NCBI GenBank assembly: GCA_011317545.1
Contig: WUJK01000013.1
Span: 62,001 to 126,000 of the forward strand
Direction of reading: 5' to 3'
Length of the DNA stretch: 64,000 bases
Origin: Coniella vitis
Lineage: Eukaryota > Ascomycota > Sordariomycetes > Diaporthales > Schizoparmaceae
The stretch's first letter is position 1. Each line of letters opens with the position of its first letter. The notes beneath the pieces were generated by a model. That model saw only the letters and a program-made list of their open reading frames with translations. It had not been told where the DNA came from and did no database searches. Positions 1 to 10,244 of the stretch are shown piece by piece. The position numbers and the translations under genes were made by a program.

Positions 1-780
1 TCCGGACCGGGGTTGGGCTGGCTGGCTAGCTTGTCCGTGGCTGCCGGCTAAGGCAGTCGAGCAAAACGTTCCTGCAGTAAGAAGACCGGGCGGACAATAC
101 CTAGGTACTGTCTGGCTGTCTGACTGTGTACATAACAAGTACTGCAGCACGAAAACTACCGCGCAAAAGCACAAATTCCCGGAACCGCAGGATCGAAATC
201 ACGATCACAAATGACGTTCAAGAATCGAAGCAGAGTGGACTGTCAGTGACGAGCGCCCCACCCGATGCACTAACCTTAATCAAATACGGACTAGCATGCA
301 TAAAAAGCACGACCGAGGTACTTTGTTGAGCGCGTTCGCGACTTCATATTTTCTGCGTCCGCGTCTTCAGACTTTCCTGACTAAAGTGATAAGCTCCAAC
401 AATTGAGCATTCCAAGTTTGCGTCTAATAGTATATGCAATGCTTTGTTGATATGCAAAAGCGCGACGCGCATGCATAGCTCTAAAAAGTACTTGGATGGC
501 TGCGGGGCGAAGCGTGAGGCCGAGGAATCGCGATGTAACCTTTGTGTACCGTGCACGTTCCGGCATGCGCATCGGTTTACGAGAGACTTGAACAGGGCTG
601 TCAGGGCAGGGCGCCCCTGTCTTGGCACGGACAGGCCCCGCTAAAAAGTCGATAAGATAACCTCGACTTTTTCGGCCTGCACCCGTTGACGGTGGCACAA
701 CTCTTGCACGCCAACCACCGCATCCTCTCGCAACAGGGCCCAGGTTCAAAGATCGCCCGGCACAATCATCATCTTCCACC
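1..780. other. Intergenic, upstream of UTP6
   Basis: No reading frame here shows recognisable domains or sensible codon use. The last 100 bases or so, before the UTP6 start codon, are rich in CA and TC and probably hold the promoter and 5' leader. A TACCTAGGTA palindrome lies at 98-107. The window edge cuts whatever lies to the left. Confidence 0.5.
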
Positions 781-2065
781 ATGACCAACGTTGCCGAAAA
801 GGCGCGCTTCCACCTCGAGCGGGCAGTGCCTCAGCTGCGCGAGTTTGAGGAAAAGGAAATTTTCTCTAAAGTGTGTTGCAATCCTCCTTCACTTCTTCGC
901 AAGCGCGAACTGACTTGAGCCCCGATAGGACGAAATCCGAACCATTGTCTCGAAACGAACCTCGCACGAACATCTTGTCCTCGGTCCAGGCTGCAAGCCC
1001 TCTTACTTCCAAGACTATGTTGCCTGGGAGCTTTCTCTCGACCGTCTGCGCCAAAAACGCTGCATTCGCAAGAAGATCAAGCACTCGACATCGCACGCGT
1101 CCAATGCTCGCATATTTAACATTTACGAACGTGGTGTATTCAAACACCCTGGCTCCCTGGATCTGTGGAAGGATTATCTCGAGTACGCTGCGCGCGTCAA
1201 GGCCACCAAGAGATGGCGCAAAATCGTTACCCGCGCATTGCGCTTACACCCTAGTGAGGTGAGCTTGTGGATCATGGCTGCCGCTCGCGCTGCTGAGGAC
1301 GGAGATGTGGATGGCGCGCGAAGTCTCTTTATGAGGGGCTGCCGCTTCTGCAGTTCGGGATGCACGCTGTGGGTGGAATACGCGAGAATGGAGATGCAAT
1401 GGTTGGCCAAGATGGAGAGGAAGAACAAAGGATCTGGGAAAAAGGGACACGAGGGCTCCATGGCCACGCATGCAGTACAAGAGGGGGACATTATGCTCTT
1501 TGAAGAGGACGAGGAGGATGAGTTTGGTCAAGACGGCGACAACGTACTCATCCCAGAGCCCACGAGAGGGACGCAAAGCGGCAAGGCAACTGGTCAAAGC
1601 AACAATTTCGAGGATGAAATGGAGAAGATTGAAAAGAGCCCTGCACTGGAGGGTGCCATACCCAAGGCTATCTTTGATGTGGCCAGGAAGCAATCCTTCT
1701 GGAGCGCAGATGTTGGTGAGGCGTTCTTCGACATGTTTTCAGACGTCGTGGCTGTGTCGACGCAGGCTGCCATGATCGAGCACGTCTTGGACGCCATGAA
1801 AGACGACTACCCCAACCACCCATCGACATGCAGTTGTCTGATCCGCCAGCCCCTCGTCGGAGTCGCGCCAACGACTGTCGAGTTTCCAAAGGCCTTGCGC
1901 GAAGTGCTTGCGAGGATCAAGACGCAAATGGACACAACGGAGGACAAGGCTCGGTTGGCCGAGAAGACACTGGCATGGATCGAACCACTGCTTGCAAGAA
2001 AAGACCTTGACGCAAGCCTTAGGACAGTACTGGAGCACACAAAGAGCAAGCTTGAAACTTCATGA
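781..2065 (+). CDS. UTP6: U3 snoRNP-associated protein UTP6
   Basis: UTP6 is a component of the small-subunit processome, which acts in the nucleolus on 18S pre-rRNA. Two exons, 781-870 and 929-2065, are joined across a 58-nt intron (GTGTGT...GATAG) and give about 408 residues, the usual fungal length. The N-terminus reads MTNVAEKARFHLERAVPQLR, then REFEEKEIF, the typical UTP6 opening. The sequence after the splice (DEIRTIVSKRTSHEHL, then WELSLDRLRQKRC) matches the family and holds HAT-type helical repeats through about residue 150. The middle, about residues 190-230, is acidic and variable. The ATG at 781 follows a CACC context and is the first in frame. The gene converges on the THYN1-like gene with only about 105 bases between stop codons, so the transcripts probably overlap at their 3' ends. 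Confidence 0.9.
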
Positions 2066-2170
2066 ACAATGCAAATTGGCAGGCTTATTCTGTACTTACT
2101 CTACCGCTGTCATACTGTACAGTGTGTTTCCATTCCTCGAAGCCTACCTGGCATATTGGGACTATGACAT

Positions 2171-3377
2171 TCAATCCATAGCCTTAGCCTTCTCTTTCGC
2201 TGTGCGCATGAGGAAGTTCCATTCCTCTCTGCTTACACGACTTACACTCAAGCGCGATTGCTTGAGCATCTGCATGTTCTCCAACGCACCGCCAGACCTT
2301 CCGAATTCACGCATTTCCGAAAGCAAAATGGGCGCGCGGAACTTGGTGCGGAATTCGACGTGCACTACGCTCCATCGTGGGTCATCTGGTGACGCTTTGG
2401 GGTCATAGTAAGGGTTTTGGGGGTCTTGGGCAGAAACTGCGATAACTGTTAACGATTGTACGAATGTAATCTCCATTTCTGGGCCAATTGATGGGGACGC
2501 GGGCTTGTCAGACTGGTACGCGTGCAGGTTGAAGAGTACGTACAATCAGGTGAATGCTCTTGCACAATCTCCATGGTGCCCACAATCCCCGGATGTTTGC
2601 AGTTGGAGTGCGAGAAAAAGGCGAGGTCACCCCTTTTCATGGCTCTCAGGTTATTGCGCGCTTGTATAGGTTAGCTCTTTGTCGATGAAGCACAGCATTT
2701 CTGGCAATATAAACGAATTAACTCACCCACATAATTTCTAATGCCTGTTTTCATCCATCCCATGTTATTGTTACTCTTTTGTATATTTTAAACGACAGAG
2801 ACAGGAGTAGACGGGAGGAAAAGGGTGGGGGCAAAAACCACAACACCAACATACCATCCCACGGTTCCGACTCCTTCTTAGCCGCCAGGTCGTCAATCGA
2901 AAAGGAAATATCCTTGCCCTTTTCATAGCGCGTCTCAGGCTCCGCCTTCATCAGCCAGTACTGCCGACTCCCATCGTCATGGTCGTCGTCTTCGCTGTCG
3001 GCGGGTCCTCTGCTGTGCTCCTTTTCCGCCTTGACCTTTGCAGATTTCCTCACCAGTAATTGATGGTCCTGAACAAGAGCGTTGCCGTTTGGGGGAAAGC
3101 TATTGCGACGCATACTGCCAGCCTCAGCCTCAGCCTCATTGTCGTCAGCCTTCTTGGATGGAACCGGCGTGATCTTGCTGTTCTTTTTGGCCTGGTCCTT
3201 GTACTTATCCTTCTGCGCTGGCTTGGTTGGTTTAGCTGAAGCAGGTTTGGAAGACGTCTGTGTAGCGGTGCTGGCTGAAGCTGATGAGACGGCAGCAGTT
3301 TTTTGACGCGTTGATCGGCGCAGCAGCGGCGCGTCCTGTTCGCCGTCTGCTTGCGATGATGACTTTCGCTTGGCCAT
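2171..3377 (-). CDS. EVE-domain protein, THYN1-like
   Basis: EVE-domain proteins of the thymocyte nuclear protein 1 group are thought to bind modified nucleic-acid bases and are nuclear. I assemble four exons on the minus strand: 3377-2855, 2744-2727 (only 18 nt), 2660-2544 and 2436-2171, about 307 residues. The joins keep frame and restore the family core: WDGIRNYVARNNLRAMKRGD, then LAFFSHSNCKHPGIVG, then PYYDPKASPDDPRW. The first 130 or so residues are Lys/Ser/Ala-rich and probably disordered with nuclear localisation signals. An alternative last acceptor at 2508 is also in frame and would add 24 residues; I prefer 2436 because it fits the spacing of the family. The start ATG at 3377 is the first with a good context; the longer upstream frame looks like leader. 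Confidence 0.87.
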
Positions 3378-3958
3378 TTTCGAAACTGGAATAGAATGGT
3401 GGAGAATGAGCCTCTGCTGCTGTACAGATCCTAGGAAATGGTGTGTGAATAGGGTGGAGGAAATGAATTGCTGTTGTTGAAGCTGGAGGGTAAATAGTCG
3501 AAGTGTACCAAGGGGTACGAGGCGAAGCTTGATGAGGCCTTGCATCGCTCTGGCGGGAACAGTGCGGGGCCAGTGGGCGTGGGCGTGGATTTGGGCGCTG
3601 TTGCAAGATACGGTTTTGGGTACAATGAAACGTGGGTATCACATATTTCTTCGATATGCTGTTTTTGACGGATTCTTGCATGTTGCCTTGTTCTCTTTTA
3701 GAAGCTGATTGATGCGTTTTTACGGACTCGTGGTGTTTTTAAAAGTTGATGGGGTAGAACTGGCCCAATACCCGCAAGAACAGGGAAATATGCTATTCCT
3801 GGAAGATAGATTTGCCCCCCCCCCAAAAGACACTGTACAAGTAGCTTGAATCATACAAGGGCGTTTTTATTGAATATTATTGTAAGTATTCATGACATTG
3901 TATCCGTTTAGATACGCTCAAACTCGCTATACACATTTTTTTAACGAATAAAAGAAAA
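3378..3958. other. Intergenic, THYN1-like promoter and PsiD-like 3' end
   Basis: AT-rich spacer. The part next to 3377 is the likely promoter and leader of the minus-strand THYN1-like gene. Bases 3840-3958 are the probable 3' region of the PsiD-like gene. A C9 run lies near 3817-3825. No gene seen. Confidence 0.5.
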
Positions 3959-5483
3959 TCAAGGGTGAACGACAGCCACCTTGCTCCTCACAGGAACGTT
4001 GTTCTTTTGTCCCGGCTCAGGGAATCCATCCACGTTTACACCCTTGCGGAACAACAAGACGTGCGTCGAGCCACCAAAGTGGAACATGCCCGTCTGGTCG
4101 CCCTTCTTGATGTGCTGGCCCTCCTTGACGGTAATCTCGCATGTGCTGACCTCGTCCATACCAATACCAATGAACGCCATCAGGCCAATCGCAGGGTTGT
4201 CCGCCTCAATGAAAATCACGGCCCGTGCAGCCAGACACGACAGGTAGCCCTGCACAGCAGAAATGCCCTGCTTGATCTCGGCCTGCTCCTCGGCGCTGTT
4301 GATGTCGCCGCCCTCGTACAGCGGCTCGCTAAAGTACGTGCCGTCGACAAGGTACGCCTTCTTGACGGTGCCGCTGACGGGCGCGTGCCACCTGTGGTAT
4401 GAGAGCGCCGACAAGAAAGCCTGGTAGACGGTACCGCCGGTGAACTGCTCAGCCAGCGGGTCGGCATCCAACATGTCGACAATCGAGTAGGGCTGGCCCT
4501 TGATCCAGAACTTGTCGCGGAATTTCACATCACGCTGGACAGCATAAGGGCGAGACTCGCATGCGCTGGCAATGACATTGTCGTCTTCTGGGTCAGCGAC
4601 GGGGCGGGCGGATTCTTGCAGCTCGCGGGTGAAGAAGTCGTCCCAGGACTTGAAGCCATAGTGGGGCTTGGTGGGGTCGCACTTGTAGTGCTCTTCGAAC
4701 TTGTGGTTGGTGTTGAGGGGCGCGTTAGCGACGGCCATGACGTCTGTGACGCCCGTGTGGCCGAACCAGCCCGTGTGAGTGTCGTTGAGCACCTCTGCAG
4801 ACTCGGGAGACTTTTATGCGTGGAAACAACGTGTTAATGATCTGTGTTACTGCCAAATAACAACTGGGGGACAAGAGCCAAGCACCACTCACCTGCAAGA
4901 ACTTGCCCCACTCGTTGAGGATCTTCTTGAGCATGCGGTTCACATCCGGGTCCAAAAAGGCAGCGTGGCCACTGGGCGTGGCCATGGGGTAGTCGAATAC
5001 GGCACACATGGGCACACCGACCATGCCGACGTGCTCAGCGGCATCGGTCCATTCGGGGGCGCGGGTGAAGATGTGGTTGAGGACCGAGAGCATGTGGCCG
5101 TAGTCGCGGATCTGCTTGTGGCCGGTGGGATCCTTGATGTACGGGGGCTTGTTGGGGATCTCATCCCACATCTGCGTAAAGAGCATGCGGATGCGCGGGT
5201 TGGACTCGATAAAGTCCTTGAACTCGCGCAGCACGGGGACCAGCTCTTTGGGGTGCTTGTCGACGTGCTCAACCTGCTTCTCAAGCCATGCCTTGTGGAT
5301 GCGGCGGTCGGCTGGGAGCCAAGCACCAGGCCTTTTGCACAGTGGTTAGTCAATAATTCCGTTCTTGCGCGCTTCATTCGACCAAAGGAACGAAGCCAAA
5401 GAGGAAGAGGAAGGATGAGGCACCGACCTGTGAATCTTGTGTTCCTTGGGGATGTCGTGGTGGTCTCCGTGTTGCTGAACCAT
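3959..5483 (-). CDS. PsiD-like / phosphatidylserine decarboxylase family protein
   Basis: Pyruvoyl-dependent decarboxylase of the phosphatidylserine decarboxylase superfamily, in the branch that includes the fungal tryptophan decarboxylase PsiD. Exons 5483-5428, 5331-4893 and 4810-3959 give about 448 residues; PsiD is of similar length. The N-terminal half carries the extra domain of this branch (PGAWLPADRRIHKAWL, then DFIESNPRIRMLFTQMWDEI, then VGVPMCAVFDYPMATPSGHA). The C-terminal catalytic half has SYHRWHAPVSG and the self-cleavage motif in FHFGGST, where Ser about 413 would form the pyruvoyl group. There is no signal peptide or membrane segment, unlike mitochondrial Psd1. The substrate cannot be read from sequence: aromatic amino acids, other amino acids and phosphatidylserine are all possible. 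No psilocybin-type kinase, methyltransferase or P450 lies nearby. Confidence 0.88.
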
Positions 5484-6997
5484 GATTGCGACTGTTTCGG
5501 TGGTGTTCTCTTGTAGTATTCGTCAGAACCGGGCAAGAGATAGACTGCTTGTTGTCTCTATCGAACATGAAAGTGCCAAGCCTTGAAGAGTGAGGCCCGC
5601 CTTATATACCTGCTTCTGTAGACCGCATACGCCTCGCGTACATAGTACTTGCTGCTACCTAGTTAGTCCCAAACTCTGGAAACAGAATGAGCAAAGCATG
5701 ACCAACGTATGAGCCGGCCACAGCTCCAGCTCCCCCCAGGGCCTAGCCTGGGCCCATCCCATGGACAGCCACCTCGATCAGCTTTTCTGTTCCAAGAATT
5801 CCAACCCCGTGTCTGATGCTAATGCTTGTCTTGGTCCTTGTATTCCCCTTTGCTGCCCAGCCAGTCAGCCAGTCCAGCGGTCCCCCAGCGGAGTCCTACT
5901 CCGGCAGCGCTGTGCCAAAGCAATGTGCTGTAGGGGGCTTGTGCTGTTGTAATGACATCAGGCTCGACGTCATGTAACCAGCGGCCACTATGGTATTTCC
6001 GTAATATACCATGTAAGCCTCTTGTTTGCTGGTTCTTAGTCTGCGTACATCACTTCGCCAGTCTGCAGGCTGTGCAAGTTTCCATTCAATCCATTAGTCA
6101 ATAGCGCAACAAGAACGGTTTCATGTTTTGCAGCATTGGACAGAGTCACCATACATAGTACATACATAGCATTGCTTTTTGCGGTGCGTGGCGTGGTGCA
6201 GCCCAAGTACCATGTACCCGTTTGCCAGAACGCCAGCCCGTGATGTAATACTCCGGAACTCGGCAGCGCTACCGCGGTACCTGACGGTACCAGAAACCCC
6301 TCCCACTGTTGCAGATCCCACCTGTAGCAGCTTGATTAAGCTTTCATTTTCTCCTTGGCTTGACAGGCTGACAAGGGCAGTTGCAGGCAGACCACCTTAG
6401 TACAGATGCAGCACATAGGAACCGCGGGGGAAAAACATGCCCCAGGCTTGTTGAGAACGACTACTTAGAGGTATTTCCATATAACCCATGCATGGAAGTC
6501 TTGCGATGCAAGAGCATAGCGTATTGTCTTGAGTAAAAATACATGATCTGCGGAAAACAACCCACTTCACGATGCTGGCTAAATGCCCTACATTGCAATC
6601 CCAGAATAGGGGACAGGGATAAGAAGCGAGGCCTGCAGGGCTACCAGCCTGCAATGATTCCGTGGACGAGCCAGATACTATGTACAAGGCTAAAAGCAAG
6701 GCTGCCCCATCCATCGAGACCTCATCAACTCTGGTGAGGCGGCTTGTTCATTTACTCACAGTCAATCATTACGTCCTCCCGTCGTTTGCTTGCAGAAGCC
6801 CCCCCAAAACACAAAATGATATGCTGCAACGGGTATCTCTAGACACAACGCCCAACCTAATCTGCTCTACATCCAGCCAAACCAGAACGCCGTCCTATCC
6901 TATGTGGAACCAATCGCCACGGTTATGCTATTTTTGGTTCAGCGGCCAATCCACATTTTGCCAACAAGTATTTTCACAGACCCAAAAAGCCCCTGAA
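5484..6997. other. Intergenic spacer
   Basis: About 1.5 kb between the start of the PsiD-like gene and the end of the ECO1-like frame. No convincing frame on either strand. I looked here for the missing acetyltransferase half of the ECO1-like gene and did not find it. GC content is moderate and I see no repeat structure. Confidence 0.5.
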
Positions 6998-8164
6998 TTA
7001 CATCATCTCATGAGCTCTTTGCCTCAACACACCAGCGTGTCTCTTCGCATGGATCTTAACGTCCTCCGGATGCAAGGGGTTGTATAGCGTGTCGCACACC
7101 TTGCACTCCTTCATTCCGCTGCTGTTGCCATATGCCAGATTGAGCGTCGTCTGGACCTTCGAGGTTTTCTTTATAGCTGATTTTCGCTTCTTTTGTAGTG
7201 AGGGTGCGTCGTGGCTGCTGTGTAGGGCAAGCCGGCGTTTTGCACGTCTTGCGGGGTGATTGAGGACCTCGTGCACAGCTGGAAAGGGGCCTCGTTTTCC
7301 GCTTTCTGGTGGTAATGCCACATCTTCAACCTCAGCATCCTGTAGTAAGGGGGAATTTGTGCTTTTGGGCATGTCCTGAGTGCTTGCTTGAGTCGCGACT
7401 GTGTCGCAGTGTACTCCCTCAGCCGTGTATGCTATTTCCATCGTAGTTTTGGCCGCCACAAGACTGGACTCTAAAATTGGTTCCTGGACTGGTTCGGCGT
7501 CATCTTGCAGCACGTGCGATCCTTCATCGTGGGTGCTACGAGTATTGATGACATCTCTCTGCCGCATCGACCGTCCAGATGCTCTCAATCGTGATGTCTT
7601 CGTACATTGCGCTCGGTGCCGTGCTTCTTTAGGTGCCAGGCTCAACGTCTGTCTCTCAATGGTATCCATCGTACTTTGTGTTCTCGAGGAGGTTTGTCGG
7701 CATTTCCTAGACTCGTCAAATCGTGATAATGTGGGCTTGGCATCGGCGCTTTCGAGGCGGTGTTTGCTGCCTGGCGGAGAAGTGCCTGTCTCTTCTTCCG
7801 ACTCAACGCAGACTTCTATGCAGTCTTTGACAGGAGTTATGGGAGACGGTAGAGAGGATCGCTCTCTCGTAGCTGTACTTGGTTCGGACACGCTGGACGT
7901 CCTTTGTATTCGTGACGATCGATGTAGGGTGCTTGTGATGGATGAGTCTGCCAATAAAGGGGAAGAAGGTTTGATCGCTAGCCCAGTTTCGGATGTGCTA
8001 CTGAATTGTCGTGCAGATTCGCAGTCAGATGTCACTGGCCCATTTGTGGGAACATGGCTTCGCGAAGTTTTTGAGGCAATCTGCGTGCGCTGAACAAGCC
8101 TGCTCCATGCTGATAGTGGTGCCGTCGGTGGTTGTGCATGCAATGGGCGGGTTTCTTGAGGCAT
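6998..8164 (-). CDS. ECO1/ESCO-like zinc-finger protein lacking acetyltransferase domain
   Basis: One 388-residue frame. The C-terminus holds the zinc finger typical of the cohesin acetyltransferase Eco1/ESCO: a PIP-like stretch (VQTTLNLAYGN), then ECKVCDTLYNPLHPEDVKIH and AKRHAG, with Cys354, Cys357, His372 and His376 as metal ligands. In Eco1 this finger is followed by an acetyltransferase domain of about 150-200 residues. Here a stop comes 12 residues after the last His, and I could not find the rest in the next 1.5 kb. A GTGTGT that could be a donor lies just after the finger (near 7033), but no acceptor leads to acetyltransferase-like sequence. Residues 1-330 are Ser/Thr/Arg-rich, low in recognisable motifs and probably disordered. 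It could be a truncated paralogue, a finger-only protein, or a pseudogene whose full copy is elsewhere. Confidence 0.65.
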   Translation of the reverse strand: MPQETRPLHAQPPTAPLSAWSRLVQRTQIASKTSRSHVPTNGPVTSDCESARQFSSTSETGLAIKPSSPLLADSSITSTLHRSSRIQRTSSVSEPSTATRERSSLPSPITPVKDCIEVCVESEEETGTSPPGSKHRLESADAKPTLSRFDESRKCRQTSSRTQSTMDTIERQTLSLAPKEARHRAQCTKTSRLRASGRSMRQRDVINTRSTHDEGSHVLQDDAEPVQEPILESSLVAAKTTMEIAYTAEGVHCDTVATQASTQDMPKSTNSPLLQDAEVEDVALPPESGKRGPFPAVHEVLNHPARRAKRRLALHSSHDAPSLQKKRKSAIKKTSKVQTTLNLAYGNSSGMKECKVCDTLYNPLHPEDVKIHAKRHAGVLRQRAHEMM

Positions 8165-8838
8165 GGTCGACGCCGGGCTTAGGCGCGTGCCTCCTTGGGA
8201 TGTGTCTCCGCTTGGGCTGGGTATTGGACACCTTCTGGTAAGTAAGTCTTTTGTTGAACGACAATAATCAGCGTGTGTAGAGTTTGGCAGAGAATCGCCG
8301 CAGGTTTCTACTGATTTTTTCTTTTATGAAAAAAAGCAATGACATGCGTGGTAATGCATTAAAGTGATATTCGCGGGTAAACAAAACGCGCTTGACATTG
8401 CAGCAGCGTAGACGCGTTGCGACTCTTGGCGTGTTGGGACCGAGGCTTGCCGATCGCCGCAGTCGGCTTATAGCATGTACCTAGGTACCGTGTATGGCGT
8501 CACTGTGAAAAGGAATCCCTACAGCTCTTTTTCGTCAAACTTCAAGCACCGGGCTGTACGGTTATTCAGGCTTGCCAGATAGTTTTCAGTGGCCTAGATG
8601 CCTATATTATGTAGACTCGTCGATGCCAGATGAGTGCCTTAGTAGGCAAGCAGTAAGGTAGACATTCCATCTCTGCATTGCAGTCCCATAGCCGAGGCAG
8701 TCTTGAGTGCCATGTCGGCCACGAGGCAAAGTGAATCCTACGGAATTGTGGCCCATATCTACGGAAATTTGACTTTCTCAAAGTATACGATAGCCGTCTA
8801 CATTGGCGCAACAAGTGCCGCAGCGATTAGCCAGGTAC
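8165..8838. other. Intergenic spacer
   Basis: Upstream region of the ECO1-like frame and downstream region of VMA12. It contains the 12-bp palindrome GTACCTAGGTAC at 8477-8488. No gene seen. Confidence 0.5.
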
Positions 8839-9724
8839 TCACGAATCCGCTCGCCCTGTCGTCTTGCGCATCCTTACGGTGGCGTCGTTCAGACTGTAGC
8901 CGGCGCCTGCTGTTCTCTTACTAACAATGTCCTGTACGCCCTCTTGCTTGTCGACCACCCACGTCTCCACAACCTGCTGGACTTCCTTTGTTTGATCATC
9001 CTTCTTCTTCGCCTCCCCCAAGTGCCATATGTAAGCATAGTATACCCCAACTTCTGCAACTCCTACAAGGGCGCTTCCGCCCATGGTCAGGAACAGCCTG
9101 GCCGGTGTATTCCACCATCGAGCCAAAATCCACAGCGTTGCAGCAGTGCCCAGTAAAGTCAGGAGAAAGTTGATGATTAATACCATCTGTCGGTGGACCT
9201 CATTCAGTGTAACCTCGTTGTCGCCTTCGTCAAGTCTGTTACTTGGACGGTTGACTTCAGCAAAGGAGTGAGTCAAGGAGCCAGGAGCGATTGTCGGGTA
9301 TTGGTCGGAGCCAAGAGGGGCAGCGTTCGCCGAGTTGACCATGCGTTGATACTGGCGCTCTTCTTCCTCGCGTCGAAGCCGGGCCATGAGAGCCTTGAAT
9401 TCTGGAGTCTGTCGTGGTAAGCATGTTAGCCCAAGTAAAATAGGCAAATACAGGAGTGGAGAGACGCCCTGGTTCTGGCTTGGGTGGAGGTGGTGGGATA
9501 TACACCCTCACCCCCTTTAGCAGCAATTCCAAGCTGTATTTGGAAGTATCATGATCCTGTAATGAAGTCCAGAGCTCAAGAATCTGGTTGTGGGTGATGG
9601 GCTTGCCAACTGCTGGTTCCCTTAATGATGGCTCGCCCTCCTCTGGAGACTCTTCGGCAGAGCTGAGTCGCTCCCTTGTATGAAGAGCTTCCACAATGGA
9701 ACGAGTCATTGTAAGGAGCACCAT
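8839..9724 (-). CDS. VMA12: V-ATPase assembly factor VMA12 (ER membrane)
   Basis: ER-resident factor needed to assemble the V0 sector of the vacuolar proton pump (TMEM199/Vma12 family). Exons 9724-9452 and 9408-8839 are separated by a 43-nt intron (GTATTT...GACAG, branch GCTAAC), short even for fungi, and give 280 residues. The start MVLLTMTRSIVEAL is typical of the fungal family. PPPPPKPEPGRL leads across the splice into TPEFKALMARLRREEEERQY, a hallmark of these proteins. Two membrane helices follow (around HRQMVLIINFLLTLLGTAA and RLFLTMGGSALVGVAEVG), with a charged cytosolic tail. It is transcribed divergently from COQ1, with about 520 bases between the two starts. Confidence 0.88.
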
Positions 9725-10244
9725 AATGCAGGCCGTGAGATACTATACTATCTAACACAGGCTTGGGGTTAGCAGCTGAGTTGGCGAGGCCTGTCAAACC
9801 ACAAGATAAGCATGTATTGCAGGCAGATGATGATGATGATGATGAGCCTTTTTTTGCTGAGACAGCTGGTGTCCAGATGGTGCCTGCCTGTGCCAGCTGA
9901 TTATACATAGTAAAGTGGGTCATGATATTCCTGACAGGGGATCGTGCAGTGCAGGGATGCCTTCTGATCCCTGTCGTGCCATGCCGAGGATCGCCGTCCT
10001 ATCAAAAAAGTCGATAGCGCAAGGGACTCGCAGAAAGCTGGGAAAAAAGATGGAAGAACTCAAGAGTCTGCGACGACATTGAAGCAAATTGCCTTTCCAC
10101 CCAACATTCATCCACAACACCGCCCTCTTTACGCTACTACGGCTTATACAACACTCAGTTTGACACTTGCCAGGTGCAAAACAGATCTAGATAACTCACC
10201 ACGGAGGCTCAAGTCGGCCGGCCAGAGCAGGACCTTTGCCGGAC
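9725..10244. promoter_or_regulatory. Divergent VMA12/COQ1 promoter region
   Basis: The two start codons face away from each other across this interval, so it must hold both promoters. A GAT/ATG microsatellite lies near 9823-9844. I cannot place individual factor sites. Confidence 0.5.

Noticed and set aside
10236..10244. Upstream TTG start for COQ1
   Set aside because: An ATG in the same frame follows three codons later and gives a normal presequence.
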